DNA of 64,000 nucleotides from Methylomonas paludis (GTDB lineage Bacteria; Pseudomonadota; Gammaproteobacteria; Methylococcales; Methylomonadaceae), in assembly GCF_018734325.1 (NCBI RefSeq), contig NZ_CP073754.1, forward strand, positions 2,914,001 through 2,978,000, written 5' to 3'. Made by a program: the position numbers and the translations under genes. A model generated the notes under the pieces. The model was not told where the DNA came from and made no database searches. It saw only the letters and a list, made by a program, of their open reading frames with translations. Below are positions 13,894 through 22,690 of this stretch, in pieces; position 1 is the stretch's first letter; each line of letters starts with the position of its first letter.

Positions 13894-13932
13894 CAGTTTG
13901 GTAGGCTTATGCCTGAATTACTATCAAAGTAA

Positions 13933-14304
13933 TTATTTGATTTCAGCTGTAGCGCCCGCAGCTTCCAGCTCTTTTTTAGCCGCTTCAGCTTCAGTTTTGC
14001 TGACAGCTTCTTTAACAGTAGTTGGCGCACCTTCTACAGCGTCTTTAGCTTCTTTCAAGCCTAAGCCTGTTAAGCCGCGAACTGCTTTAATAACTGATAC
14101 TTTGTTTTCACCGAAGCTGGTCAGAATGACATCAAATTCAGTTTGCTCTTCAACCACTGCCGCAGCAGCAGCTGGTGCAGCAACCGCAACAGCAGCTGCA
14201 GCAGAAACACCAAATTTTTCTTCAAACGCTGAAATTAAATCAACGATTTCCAATACAGTCATGTTAGCGACTGCTTCTAAAATATCTTCTTGCGAAATTG
14301 CCAT
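13933..14304 (-). CDS. rplL: 50S ribosomal protein L7/L12
   Basis: A 123-residue stalk protein that recruits translation GTPases as dimers bound to L10. The N-terminal dimerisation helix, an Ala-rich hinge (roughly residues 35-52) and the globular C-terminal domain with [20 protein letters not shown] (about 80-99) are evident. It sits 51 bp after rplJ and 126 bp before rpoB. Ala-rich composition is normal for the family. Confidence 0.98.
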   Translation of the reverse strand: MAISQEDILEAVANMTVLEIVDLISAFEEKFGVSAAAAVAVAAPAAAAAVVEEQTEFDVILTSFGENKVSVIKAVRGLTGLGLKEAKDAVEGAPTTVKEAVSKTEAEAAKKELEAAGATAEIK

Positions 14305-14355
14305 TATGAATTTCCTCTAAAATTTATATGAGTTATTTAACTGTAACCAAGTGAA

Positions 14356-14850
14356 TTATGCAGCTTGCTTTTGCTCTCTGACTTCAGCCAGAGTGCGTGC
14401 CAATTTCTCAACAGGAGCCAGGATGACTGACATCAGCATGCTGATGCCTTGATCGCGAGTCGGCAATCTTGCCAAGCGCTCAAGTTCAGAACCATCAAAG
14501 GCCTGTCCGCCGATTGCCACAACTTTGGCAACCAGTTTGTTATTGGTTTTGGCAAAATCGCTAATAAGTCTGGCAGCGCTACCTGGATCTTCTAATGAAA
14601 ACGCCAGAATTAACGGCCCGACCAGCCCAGCTTGCATACATTCAAACTCTGTTCCAGCAACAGCGCGTCTTGCCAGCGTATTTTTTACTACGCGTAAGTA
14701 AACGCCTGTTTCTCTCGCAGTTTTACGCAGCAACGTCAATTGAGTTACTGTTAAACCACGATACTCAGCGGCTACTGCTGAATGGGCTTTAGCGGCGAAT
14801 TCAGCAACTTCTTCTACGACAACTTTTTTGCTATCTAAATTGAGTGCCAT
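14356..14850 (-). CDS. rplJ: 50S ribosomal protein L10
   Basis: A 164-residue stalk-base protein that binds 23S rRNA with L11 and anchors L7/L12 dimers through its C-terminal helix. The N-terminus MALNLDSKKVVVEEVAEFA and the segment TVTQLTLLRKTARETGVYLR are diagnostic. It is preceded by a ~190 bp leader that looks like the L10 autoregulatory leader; in E. coli L10-L7/L12 binds this leader to repress rplJL translation. The start has a good GGAGG ribosome-binding site. Confidence 0.98.
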   Translation of the reverse strand: MALNLDSKKVVVEEVAEFAAKAHSAVAAEYRGLTVTQLTLLRKTARETGVYLRVVKNTLARRAVAGTEFECMQAGLVGPLILAFSLEDPGSAARLISDFAKTNNKLVAKVVAIGGQAFDGSELERLARLPTRDQGISMLMSVILAPVEKLARTLAEVREQKQAA

Positions 14851-15043
14851 TTCTACCTCCGGTACTTTACCAACTTGCGTCGGCAGCTATAAAACGCATC
14901 TTTGCAGATGCCCCTTACGGTCCCTATCACCAGCTTTGCGGCTCCAGCTTCCGTCTGCGTAGGATTATTAAGCCTGAGGCCCCTACGGTCTTTGACGGCT
15001 GCCGTTTACACGGCAACCCAAAGTCTTACGATTTGATTTGGTA
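14851..15043 (-). promoter_or_regulatory. L10-type leader RNA upstream of rplJ
   Basis: The 193 bp between rplA and rplJ is untranslated and GC-rich, and reads as stacked hairpins on the minus strand: GCCGTGTAAACGGCAGCC, then CCTACGCAGACGG, then GGACCGTAAGGGGCATCTGC with a CATCTGCAAAGATG stem. Position and sequence style match the L10 leader family that binds the L10-(L12)n complex. A covariance-model search would confirm it. Confidence 0.65.
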
Positions 15044-15739
15044 TTAAATATCAATACTGGTTTGATCTAACCACAGCCCTGGCCCCATAGTCGAAGACAA
15101 GGAGATTTTTTTCAGGTAGATGCCTTTGGCTGCGGTTGGTTTGGCTTTTTTCAAATCTGCAATTAAAAATTCCAGGTTTTGTTTTAGCGACAGTTCATCA
15201 AATGAAACTTTACCGATGGTGCAATGGATAATGCCGGATTTATCGGTACGGTATCTGACCTGACCGGATTTGGCATTTTTCACTGCAGTTGCCACATCAG
15301 CGGTCACAGTGCCGACTTTTGGATTAGGCATCAGGCCTCTAGGACCCAAGATTTGACCTAATTGACCAACCACGCGCATAGCATCCGGTGAGGCAATCAC
15401 GACATCAAAATTCAGCTCGCCTCTTTTAACCTGTTCAGCCAGATCATCCATACCGACGATATCTGCACCGGCTTCACGCGCGGCATCAGCATTTGGGCCC
15501 TGGGTAAATACAGCCACACGCACGGTTTTACCGGTACCGTTTGGCAATACTGAAGCACCACGAACATTTTGATCGGATTTTCTAGGATCAACACCCAAGT
15601 TAACACTGACATCAACTGATTCATCAAATTTGCTGTTTGCAAATTCTTTTAACAGTCCAACAGCTTCAGAAACACTGTATTGCTTGCTTCTGACTACTTT
15701 TTCTTTGATAGCCTTAGCTCGTTTACTGATTTTAGCCAT
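15044..15739 (-). CDS. rplA: 50S ribosomal protein L1
   Basis: A 231-residue protein of the L1 stalk that helps move deacylated tRNA out of the E site and represses the L11 operon in E. coli. The motif [15 protein letters not shown] (about residues 128-142) is the family signature. Its ATG shares one base with the rplK stop (TAATG), which indicates translational coupling. The C-terminus ends ...QTSIDI, slightly different from most relatives. Confidence 0.98.
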   Translation of the reverse strand: MAKISKRAKAIKEKVVRSKQYSVSEAVGLLKEFANSKFDESVDVSVNLGVDPRKSDQNVRGASVLPNGTGKTVRVAVFTQGPNADAAREAGADIVGMDDLAEQVKRGELNFDVVIASPDAMRVVGQLGQILGPRGLMPNPKVGTVTADVATAVKNAKSGQVRYRTDKSGIIHCTIGKVSFDELSLKQNLEFLIADLKKAKPTAAKGIYLKKISLSSTMGPGLWLDQTSIDI

Positions 15740-16170
15740 TACACGCCCTCCACGTTCAAACCCATGCTGCGAGCGCTTCCCGCAATAATTTTTATCGCTG
15801 CTTCCAAGTCTGCAGCATTCAAATCTTCCATTTTAGTTTTGGCAATTTCTTCCAATTGGGCGCGAGTGACCGTACCAACTTTAGTGGTGTTCGGTTTGCT
15901 GCTGCCACTTTTGATACCAACAGCTTTTTTCAGCAATACGGTAGCAGGTGGTGTTTTAGTGATGAAGGTAAAGCTTTTATCACTATAAACGGTGATTACA
16001 ACTGGTAATGGTAAGCCTTTTTCTACTTCTACAGTTCTGGCATTGAACGCTTTGCAGAACTCCATGATATTGACGCCGCGCTGACCCAACGCTGGGCCAA
16101 TTGGTGGACTTGGATTTGCCTCACCGGCTTTTACCTGTAACTTGATATATGAATCAATCTTTTTTGCCAT
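15739..16170 (-). CDS. rplK: 50S ribosomal protein L11
   Basis: A 143-residue protein of the GTPase-associated centre, needed for RelA activation and methylated by PrmA in many bacteria. The frame is open further upstream, but [20 protein letters not shown] at 16170, preceded by GGGAG, is the true N-terminus; the Pro-rich [20 protein letters not shown] follows. It lies 100 bp after nusG behind a terminator-like hairpin and overlaps rplA by one base. Confidence 0.98.
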   Translation of the reverse strand: MAKKIDSYIKLQVKAGEANPSPPIGPALGQRGVNIMEFCKAFNARTVEVEKGLPLPVVITVYSDKSFTFITKTPPATVLLKKAVGIKSGSSKPNTTKVGTVTRAQLEEIAKTKMEDLNAADLEAAIKIIAGSARSMGLNVEGV

Positions 16171-16208
16171 TTTATGCTCCCAACGGGTACAAACGCTTTT
16201 CAGCTCCC

Positions 16209-16247
16209 CAACAAACAAAAATCCCCGCCAGTGGAATAGCAGGGATT
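16209..16247 (-). terminator. Terminator or attenuator between nusG and rplK
   Basis: On the minus strand AATCCCTGC pairs with GCGGGGATT (9 pairs, one G-U, loop of about 10) and is followed directly by a T-rich run, TTTTTGTTTGTT. This is a textbook intrinsic terminator shape. It separates secE-nusG from rplKAJL and probably allows only partial read-through, or an unseen promoter restarts transcription before rplK. Confidence 0.75.
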
Positions 16248-16270
16248 CGTAAACCGCTTCAGAAAATTAA

Positions 16271-16804
16271 TTAGACTTTTTCTACCTGGCCAAACTCAAG
16301 CTCGACAGGAGTAGAACGACCGAAAATAAGTACCGACACGCGCAGACGACTTTTTTCGTAATTAACTTCTTCTATGTTGCCATTGAAATCTTTGAATGGA
16401 CCGTCGATAATTCTGACCACTTCGCCAACTTCAAACAATACTTTTGGCCTAGGCTTATTAACGCCTTCTTCAACTCGACTCAGGATAGCCATGGCTTCCT
16501 TTTCGGTAATCGGCGACGGTTTATCGGATGCACCACCGATAAAACCTAATACTCTAGGCACATTTCTGACTAAATGCCATGTTATGTCATTCAATTCCAT
16601 TTGCACCAGAACATAGCCTGGAAAAAATTTTCTTTCACTTTTGCGCTGCTGACCCATGCGCATTTCAACTACTTCTTCAGTCGGCACCAAGATTTTGCCG
16701 AAATATTCCTGCAAACCATCACGAACTATGCGCTCTTCCAAGGCCTGCTTAACTTTATTTTCGAAGTTGGAATAGGCATGTACCACATACCATTGCAGGG
16801 CCAT
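16271..16804 (-). CDS. nusG: Transcription termination/antitermination factor NusG
   Basis: A 177-residue factor that binds RNA polymerase through its N-terminal domain and Rho or S10 through its C-terminal KOW domain. The true start is [20 protein letters not shown] at 16804; the frame is open further upstream but that would bury the start in secE. The KOW segment [20 protein letters not shown] (about residues 124-143) is clear. The ATG overlaps the secE stop by one base (TAATG), showing coupling. Confidence 0.98.
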   Translation of the reverse strand: MALQWYVVHAYSNFENKVKQALEERIVRDGLQEYFGKILVPTEEVVEMRMGQQRKSERKFFPGYVLVQMELNDITWHLVRNVPRVLGFIGGASDKPSPITEKEAMAILSRVEEGVNKPRPKVLFEVGEVVRIIDGPFKDFNGNIEEVNYEKSRLRVSVLIFGRSTPVELEFGQVEKV

Positions 16805-17184
16805 TATTTTACTCCTTGGTTCATCAACAGCTGAATTCCCCAAAACAAGAACATGTCGAGTAACCAAAGCACCAATCCAACAATAAACACCATTGCAATA
16901 ACCAGCAAGGTTGTACGGACTGCTTCATCACGTGTGGGCCATACGATCCTGGCAAACTCTTGCTTAGATTCCAGTATAAACCCCCAAACGCTACGGCCTT
17001 TGGCAGTTCTAAAACTGACAGCAACGGCTGCGCCGACTATTGCCAGCAGCAACAGCACTCTATATAACAATTGCAAGTCGGAGAAATAATAAAACCCTAC
17101 GACACCGGCTACCACAAATATTGGCGATAGAACCAGCTTTACAATGTCAACTACTGATGTGACTTCTTCTGCCTGTGCATTCAT
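16804..17184 (-). CDS. secE: Preprotein translocase subunit SecE
   Basis: A 126-residue inner-membrane protein that clamps SecY in the Sec translocon. Three membrane segments are visible (about residues 17-36, 39-57 and 92-115), the three-helix layout of E. coli SecE rather than the single-helix type. The conserved cytoplasmic [20 protein letters not shown] precedes the last helix. It lies between tRNA-Trp and nusG, the standard place. Confidence 0.97.
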   Translation of the reverse strand: MNAQAEEVTSVVDIVKLVLSPIFVVAGVVGFYYFSDLQLLYRVLLLLAIVGAAVAVSFRTAKGRSVWGFILESKQEFARIVWPTRDEAVRTTLLVIAMVFIVGLVLWLLDMFLFWGIQLLMNQGVK

Positions 17185-17220
17185 TTAATTAACTTGTAAA
17201 AATATCTAACATTTTCTGAG

Positions 17221-17296
17221 TGGCAGGCCAGGAGGGACTCGAACCCCCAACTTGCGGTTTTGGAGACCGCTGCTCTACCAATTGAACTACTGACCT
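17221..17296 (-). tRNA. tRNA-Trp (CCA)
   Basis: A 76 nt gene with encoded 3' CCA. The minus strand starts AGGTCAGTAGTTCAATTGG, the anticodon loop reads CTCCAAA giving anticodon CCA, and GGTTCGAGTCC forms the T arm. It lies between tuf copy 2 and secE, a conserved position in Gammaproteobacteria, and is probably processed from the tuf-secE transcript. Confidence 0.97.
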
Positions 17297-17325
17297 ATTC
17301 AGAAACCTGCTTTTATTGCTCTGTA

Positions 17326-18516
17326 TTATGCGATGATGGAAGCAACTACACCAGCACCAACGGTACGGCCACCTTCACGGATGGCAAAACGCAAACCATC
17401 TTCCATCGCAATGGGAGAAATCAGTTTGACGATTACCGAGATATTATCGCCAGGCATAACCATTTCCACACCTTCGGGCAAATCCACAGCTCCGGTTACG
17501 TCGGTCGTTCTAAAGTAGAACTGTGGACGGTAGCCGTTGAAGAATGGCGTATGACGACCACCCTCTTCTTTGGATAATACGTAAATTTCGGCATTGAAAT
17601 GTGCGTGTGGTTTGATGCTGTTAACGTGAGCCAATACTTGACCACGTTCAACGTCATCACGTTTGGTGCCGCGTAACAGTACACCTACGTTATCGCCTGC
17701 CTGACCTTGATCCAGCAGTTTGCGGAACATTTCCACACCGGTGCAAGTGGTTTTAACGGTTGGTTTAATGCCAACGATTTCGACCTCTTCACCTACTTTA
17801 ATAATGCCACGCTCAACACGTCCGGTTACGACAGTACCACGACCGGAAATGGAGAAAACGTCTTCGATAGGCATCAGGAATTTACCGTCGATTGCCCGCT
17901 CTGGCTCTGGAATATAGCTGTCTAATGCTTCTACCAGTCTGACCACTGAAGGTACGCCGATTTCACTGGTGTCGCCTTCCAGGGCTTTCAGGGCTGAACC
18001 CACGATGATCGGGGTGTCGTCGCCTGGGAATTCGTATTGGTTTAACAGTTCGCGAATTTCCATTTCAACCAGTTCGATCAATTCAGCATCGTCGACCATG
18101 TCGGCTTTGTTCAGGAATACCACGATATAAGGTACGCCAACCTGTCTTGACAACAGGATATGCTCACGGGTTTGTGGCATTGGGCCATCCGCTGCAGAGC
18201 AAACCAGAATCGCACCATCCATTTGCGCCGCACCAGTGATCATGTTTTTAACATAGTCAGCATGGCCTGGGCAGTCTACGTGAGCGTAGTGGCGTTTGGC
18301 TGATTCGTATTCTACGTGCGAGGTCGAAATAGTAATACCGCGCGCACGCTCTTCTGGCGCATTGTCGATTTGATCGAAAGCTTTTACTTCGCCGCCTTGC
18401 AGCTCGGCCATTACTTTGGTCAATGCCGCTGTTAATGTGGTCTTACCGTGGTCAACGTGACCAATGGTTCCTACGTTAACGTGCGGTTTTTTTCTTTCAA
18501 ACTTTTCTTTTGCCAT
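17326..18516 (-). CDS. tuf: Elongation factor Tu, copy 2 (tRNA-tuf-secE operon)
   Basis: A 396-residue EF-Tu, identical in protein to copy 1 except for the last residue (Ala instead of Glu). It carries [13 protein letters not shown] and NKAD motifs. Upstream are tRNA-Tyr, tRNA-Gly and tRNA-Thr, and downstream are tRNA-Trp and secE; this matches the classic tRNA-tufB locus of E. coli. Its 3' codons differ from copy 1 at several bases while the preceding 1.14 kb are identical, so the two genes are being homogenised by recombination. Confidence 0.99.
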   Translation of the reverse strand: MAKEKFERKKPHVNVGTIGHVDHGKTTLTAALTKVMAELQGGEVKAFDQIDNAPEERARGITISTSHVEYESAKRHYAHVDCPGHADYVKNMITGAAQMDGAILVCSAADGPMPQTREHILLSRQVGVPYIVVFLNKADMVDDAELIELVEMEIRELLNQYEFPGDDTPIIVGSALKALEGDTSEIGVPSVVRLVEALDSYIPEPERAIDGKFLMPIEDVFSISGRGTVVTGRVERGIIKVGEEVEIVGIKPTVKTTCTGVEMFRKLLDQGQAGDNVGVLLRGTKRDDVERGQVLAHVNSIKPHAHFNAEIYVLSKEEGGRHTPFFNGYRPQFYFRTTDVTGAVDLPEGVEMVMPGDNISVIVKLISPIAMEDGLRFAIREGGRTVGAGVVASIIA

Positions 18517-18551
18517 TACGAAAACACCCTACAACAGAAACAATCAAAAAC

Positions 18552-18627
<76 letters not shown>

Positions 18628-18649
18628 ATCTTAAACTTTAATCAAGAGA

Positions 18650-18723
18650 TGGAGCGGGTGATGGGAATCGAACCCACGCAATCAGCTTGGAAGGCTGGAG
18701 TTCTACCATTGAACTACACCCGC
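18650..18723 (-). tRNA. tRNA-Gly (TCC)
   Basis: A 74 nt gene with encoded CCA. The acceptor stem GCGGGTG pairs with CACCCGC, and the anticodon loop CTTCCAA gives anticodon TCC. It is the middle gene of the Tyr-Gly-Thr tRNA set upstream of tuf, corresponding to glyT. Confidence 0.96.
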
Positions 18724-18742
18724 AGATCCAATTCAAATAAGA

Positions 18743-18827
18743 TGGTGGAGGGGGGAGGATTCGAACCTCCGAAGGTAGAACCGGCAGATTTACAGTCTGA
18801 TCCCTTTGGCCGCTCGGGAACCCCTCC
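18743..18827 (-). tRNA. tRNA-Tyr (GTA)
   Basis: An 85 nt gene with a long variable arm, as expected for tRNA-Tyr, and encoded CCA. The acceptor stem GGAGGGG pairs with CCCCTCC, and the anticodon loop CTGTAAA gives anticodon GTA. It is the first gene after the promoter at 18844-18872, corresponding to tyrU. Confidence 0.96.
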
Positions 18828-18843
18828 TTCATTTAATCAATAA

Positions 18844-18872
18844 ATTATGCCTATGTTCTTATCCTAGGTCAA
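18844..18872 (-). promoter_or_regulatory. Sigma70 promoter of the tRNA-Tyr/Gly/Thr-tuf operon
   Basis: The minus strand shows TTGACC (18872-18867), a 17 bp spacer, then CATAAT (18849-18844). The predicted start is only about 10 bp upstream of tRNA-Tyr. The -35 box is the same TTGACC as in the rpsL promoter. A T-rich block precedes it. No GC-rich discriminator is obvious. Confidence 0.7.
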
Positions 18873-18957
18873 GTCTATTTTTTTTATTTTTGTATATTTT
18901 CTTACTTAATCCACTCGGCAAGGCCAGCCAAAACGCAAACATTCAGCCTTGGACCGG

Positions 18958-19524
18958 CTAAACTTGCGCCAGTTGATTAAATTCTACCAACTTGGCTGCC
19001 AATAATTCATCCATATGAGCCAAACCAAAACGAACCGCATTTTCCAACTGAATAAGACCATCCTGGCTGGGCTTTGACAATACATAGTCAGCTATATTCG
19101 CCCCGGTTTGCGGACGACCTATACCAATGCGTAAGCGGTAAAAATCCCGACTATCAATGTTGGCAATGATGTCACGCAATCCGTTGTGCCCGGCATGACC
19201 ACCGTCCCGCTTTAATTTGCAGACACCTTCGGCCAACTCCAACTCATCATGCACAACCAGCATCTGTTCCGGCTTAATCTTGTAGTAGCGCAACAATTTA
19301 CCTACTGCACCACCACTTTTATTCATAAAAGTCTGCGGCTTTAATAAAATCAACTGCTGCCCAGCAATAACACAACTGGCAACTTCACCCTGAAACTGTG
19401 ACACCGTCGACCAGCCAGCCCGATACGTAAAACCCAGCTCATCCAAAAAAATAAACCCGACGTTATGCCGGGTTTTTTCATATTGATGACCTGGATTACC
19501 CAGGCCAACGACTAGCTTTATCAT
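18958..19524 (-). CDS. pth: Peptidyl-tRNA hydrolase
   Basis: A 188-residue enzyme that frees tRNA from stalled peptidyl-tRNA in the cytosol. The catalytic and binding residues fall at the E. coli positions: Asn10 in GLGNPG, His20 in KTRHNVGF, Asn68 in FMNKSGG and Asp93 in VVHDELEL. It follows rplY by 16 bp on the same strand, the usual rplY-pth pairing. Confidence 0.97.
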   Translation of the reverse strand: MIKLVVGLGNPGHQYEKTRHNVGFIFLDELGFTYRAGWSTVSQFQGEVASCVIAGQQLILLKPQTFMNKSGGAVGKLLRYYKIKPEQMLVVHDELELAEGVCKLKRDGGHAGHNGLRDIIANIDSRDFYRLRIGIGRPQTGANIADYVLSKPSQDGLIQLENAVRFGLAHMDELLAAKLVEFNQLAQV

Positions 19525-19540
19525 TTAAGACCAGTTTTGC

Positions 19541-20134
19541 CTAGGCTTCGTCAGACGCTCTGGCTTTAACAATTTGCACAACAGGGTGATCATGCTCAGC
19601 ACCGTGCTGTAAGGCCAAAATCTCAACACCGTGCGGCAACACCAAATCGGACAAATGAATGGTAGCACCAGCATCAACTGCCGCCAAGTCCACTTCAATA
19701 TATTCCGGTAGAGCAGTAGGCAGACACAAAACCTCTACATCAACCAACAAATGAGTAACAACACCACCCTTTTTTACACCAACCGATGTCGCTTCATTGA
19801 TGAAATGCAAAGGTACATGCACTTTTAATTTATGGGTATTATCAACCCTCAAAAAGTCGATATGCAGGATTTGCGGTCTAGCTGGATGACGCTGAATATG
19901 CTTGAGCACCGCTTTTTCAGTTCTGTCACCGATTTTCAGATCCAGCACGTGCGAATAAACCGCCTCATGAGCCAGATGCTTGACTACTTCATTGTGATCC
20001 AGCACCAAATTTTCCGGCTGCTTTTCACCACCATAGATTACCGCAGGCACTTTGCCTTGACGACGCTCAGCTCTCGCCGCAATACTACCTAAACCACTGC
20101 GGGCTTCCGCAACAAATTCAAAAACGTTAGCCAT
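19541..20134 (-). CDS. rplY: 50S ribosomal protein L25, CTC form
   Basis: A 197-residue 5S rRNA-binding protein of the long (general stress protein CTC) type, with an N-terminal L25 domain (about residues 1-95) and a C-terminal TL5-like beta domain (about 100-190). E. coli has only the short 94-residue form. The motif KVPAVIYGGEKQPENLVLDH in the L25 part is characteristic. It lies between prs and pth, the typical neighbourhood. Confidence 0.95.
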   Translation of the reverse strand: MANVFEFVAEARSGLGSIAARAERRQGKVPAVIYGGEKQPENLVLDHNEVVKHLAHEAVYSHVLDLKIGDRTEKAVLKHIQRHPARPQILHIDFLRVDNTHKLKVHVPLHFINEATSVGVKKGGVVTHLLVDVEVLCLPTALPEYIEVDLAAVDAGATIHLSDLVLPHGVEILALQHGAEHDHPVVQIVKARASDEA

Positions 20135-20179
20135 TTTATCTCCACAAGCCTGTTATACAAGCACTACTTAATTGTTTAT

Positions 20180-21133
20180 CTAATCAACGTAAAGCGAGCT
20201 AACAGACTCGCCGACTGCTATGCGTCGTATGGTTTCCGCCAGTATTTCCGCCACGCTTAACTGCCTAATCTTACCTATTGCCAACGCCTCTTCCGTCAAC
20301 GGAATGGTATCGGTTACTACCAATTCATCCAGCACCGAATTCCTGACATTAGATAATGCCGAGCCAGACAAAACCGGGTGGGTACAATAAGCCACCACCT
20401 TACTGGCACCATGCTTTTTTAAAGCCTCAGCGGCGTGACACAAAGTACCAGCAGTGTCGACCAGATCATCGACCATAACACAGGTTCTGCTTTCTACATC
20501 ACCTATGATATGCATAATTTCCGATACATTTGCCCTAGGCCGGCGTTTGTCTATAATCGCCAAATCAGCATCATCAAGACGCTTGGCCAAGGCCCTGGCA
20601 CGTACTACACCACCCACATCCGGCGAAACCACGATTAAATTTTCGTACTCTTGCCGCCAGACATCACCAAGTAAAATTGGAGACGCATATACATTGTCGA
20701 CCGGAATCCCAAAAAAACCCTGAATCTGGTCGGCGTGCAAATCAACTGTCAGCGCCCTGTCTGCACCGGCATTACCTATCATATCAGCAACCAATCGGGC
20801 TGTTATAGGTACCCGAGCTGACCGGGAGCGTCTATCTTGACGCGCATAACCATAATACGGAATAACGGCAGTTATTCTTGCGGCTGACGCCCGTCTCATC
20901 GCATCTATCATCACCAGCAATTCCATCAAATTTTCATTTGTTGGCGTGCAGGTGGGCTGAACGATAAAAACATCGCGGCCACGCACATTTTCTTCTATCT
21001 CGACATAAATCTCGCCGTCACTAAACCGCCCAACTGTCGCCATGCCGAGACGCATATTGAGCTTCCTCACAATACCTTCGGACAACGCTCTATTGGCATT
21101 ACCCGTAAATACCATTATCGAGGCCTCACGCAT
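20180..21133 (-). CDS. prs: Ribose-phosphate pyrophosphokinase
   Basis: A 317-residue enzyme that makes PRPP from ribose-5-phosphate and ATP, feeding nucleotide, histidine, tryptophan and NAD synthesis. The PRPP-binding loop [14 protein letters not shown] (about residues 220-233), the catalytic flexible loop [19 protein letters not shown] and the metal/ATP site [13 protein letters not shown] are intact. The ATG at 21133 has a GGGAG site; an internal ATG seven codons in would match E. coli less well. tRNA-Gln lies just upstream. Confidence 0.97.
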   Translation of the reverse strand: MREASIMVFTGNANRALSEGIVRKLNMRLGMATVGRFSDGEIYVEIEENVRGRDVFIVQPTCTPTNENLMELLVMIDAMRRASAARITAVIPYYGYARQDRRSRSARVPITARLVADMIGNAGADRALTVDLHADQIQGFFGIPVDNVYASPILLGDVWRQEYENLIVVSPDVGGVVRARALAKRLDDADLAIIDKRRPRANVSEIMHIIGDVESRTCVMVDDLVDTAGTLCHAAEALKKHGASKVVAYCTHPVLSGSALSNVRNSVLDELVVTDTIPLTEEALAIGKIRQLSVAEILAETIRRIAVGESVSSLYVD

Positions 21134-21168
21134 TCAAGACTCCCAGGGATTTGATCGTATGGAGATTA

Positions 21169-21243
21169 TGGCTGGGCTGCTAGGATTCGAACCTAGGTAT
21201 GCGAGGATCAAAACCTCGTGCCTTACCGCTTGGCGACAGCCCA
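21169..21243 (-). tRNA. tRNA-Gln (TTG)
   Basis: A 75 nt gene with encoded CCA. The minus strand begins TGGGCTGTCGCCAAGCGG, the anticodon loop TTTTGAT gives anticodon TTG, and GGTTCGAATCC forms the T arm. The first base is U, as in most bacterial tRNA-Gln. It lies between ispE and prs, a common arrangement in Gammaproteobacteria. Confidence 0.96.
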
Positions 21244-21257
21244 ATTAACTGATTGAC

Positions 21258-22139
21258 TTATTCCCTGTCTAATTTCTTGTACAGTGGCGACTGGTTTTGA
21301 CCTCTAGCCAAATACACAACCCACTCACTTTGCAGCGCTGCATAAGCAGCGCGCGCAGCATTTTCATCAACAAATACTGCAAACACACAAGCGCCTGTCC
21401 CTGTCAATCTGGCCTCGCCAAACTCTGACAAAGCCCTAATGGCGTTTTTAACTTCCGGATACATACTGGTAACAATTGCCGTGCAATCGTTACTGTAATC
21501 CCCTGCGATAAAGTCGATCATTTTGATGGATGCACTGTTTCTTGTCAAGCCTTCTGCTAAAAAAATCTGCCTTGTATTGACATGACAATCTGGCTTTATG
21601 ATCAATAACCAGTACTCAGGCAAGGTAATAGCTTGTAATTCCTCACCTACTCCCTCACCCCAGGCCGAATGGCCGAATACAAATATCGGCACATCTGCAC
21701 CCAATTGCAAACCTAATTGCATGAGCTGTTGCTGGCTCAGACGCAAATCCCAAAGCCGATTCAAAACCACCAAAGTAGTTGCCGCATCAGAACTACCTCC
21801 ACCCAAACCGCCGCCCATCGGCAGATTTTTTTCCAGCTCTATCCTGACACCACCCGCGTAGCCAGTATGCTGCTTGAGCAATTTAGCCGCACGCACCGTC
21901 AATTCATCCGTCTCGGCAACACCTGGGATCTGTTCTTGTAAACAGACTTTATCCTCAGATAATGGATGGAATGTCAGCCAGTCGCACAAGTCAATGATTT
22001 GAAATACAGTCTGCAACAAATGGTAACCGTCAGCACGCCGACCGGTTATTTTCAACATCAAATTCAATTTGGCTGGCGCCGGCCATTTTTCGCGCCATCC
22101 CGCTATCGCTGCCGGGTTTTCGGTCACGTTAGACTCCAT
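21258..22139 (-). CDS. ispE: 4-diphosphocytidyl-2-C-methyl-D-erythritol kinase
   Basis: A 293-residue GHMP-family kinase that phosphorylates CDP-methylerythritol in the MEP pathway to isoprenoids. The N-terminal WPAPAKLNLMLKITGRRADG with the catalytic Lys and the ATP-binding glycine loop PMGGGLGGGSSDAATTL (about residues 109-125) are clear. The start overlaps the end of lolB by 16 bp, so the two are probably coupled. Order lolB-ispE-tRNA-Gln-prs is conserved in this class. Confidence 0.96.
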   Translation of the reverse strand: MESNVTENPAAIAGWREKWPAPAKLNLMLKITGRRADGYHLLQTVFQIIDLCDWLTFHPLSEDKVCLQEQIPGVAETDELTVRAAKLLKQHTGYAGGVRIELEKNLPMGGGLGGGSSDAATTLVVLNRLWDLRLSQQQLMQLGLQLGADVPIFVFGHSAWGEGVGEELQAITLPEYWLLIIKPDCHVNTRQIFLAEGLTRNSASIKMIDFIAGDYSNDCTAIVTSMYPEVKNAIRALSEFGEARLTGTGACVFAVFVDENAARAAYAALQSEWVVYLARGQNQSPLYKKLDRE

Positions 22140-22690
22140 TGATCCACAATTAATTTCACTCGATTATGCTCATCCTGCACAGTGATTTTTTTGGGCAACA
22201 CCAAGTCGCCTACCGACTGCAACTCGATAAACCTGATCTGCCAACCGGATTGCACAAAACCATTATCAAGAGCAAGATAAGACTGCTGTGGGTCTGTGAG
22301 CCCCAGCACCCAATATTTCAAGGCCGTCACCGGAATTTTGATATCCAGCTGTGCATTGATGACACTATCCGCATCACCCTGATAGTGGCGTACCTGATCG
22401 CCATTATCTATCGCCACGCTGCCTGGCGTGACACTGATCAAAACCTTACCCTGAGCCAAAGGCCCACTCAGTTCAATCTCATCCTCACTAGATTGGTGCT
22501 TCCAATTGATGCTGGCTGAAAAAGCATCTTTATCAGCAACCACAGCCAATCGCCCCTGAAAAGACCAGTTTGCAGGGGATTGCTGGTTGCGCATTTGCAC
22601 TATTTGACTGATATCGGTCGATTTATCAGGTGTCAGAGCGCAACCATGCAGCAGCAAACAAGCTGCCAAAATCCAAACCCAACGCTTCAT
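22124..22690 (-). CDS. lolB: Outer-membrane lipoprotein receptor LolB
   Basis: A 188-residue lipoprotein that accepts lipoproteins from LolA and inserts them in the outer membrane. A signal peptide with lipobox LLHGC puts the lipidated Cys at residue 17. The beta-barrel hallmark WSFQGRLAVVADKDAFSASI and the later ALKYWVLGL are typical of LolB. It overlaps the upstream TPR lipoprotein gene by 4 bp (ATGA) and ispE by 16 bp. Confidence 0.93.
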   Translation of the reverse strand: MKRWVWILAACLLLHGCALTPDKSTDISQIVQMRNQQSPANWSFQGRLAVVADKDAFSASINWKHQSSEDEIELSGPLAQGKVLISVTPGSVAIDNGDQVRHYQGDADSVINAQLDIKIPVTALKYWVLGLTDPQQSYLALDNGFVQSGWQIRFIELQSVGDLVLPKKITVQDEHNRVKLIVDQWSLT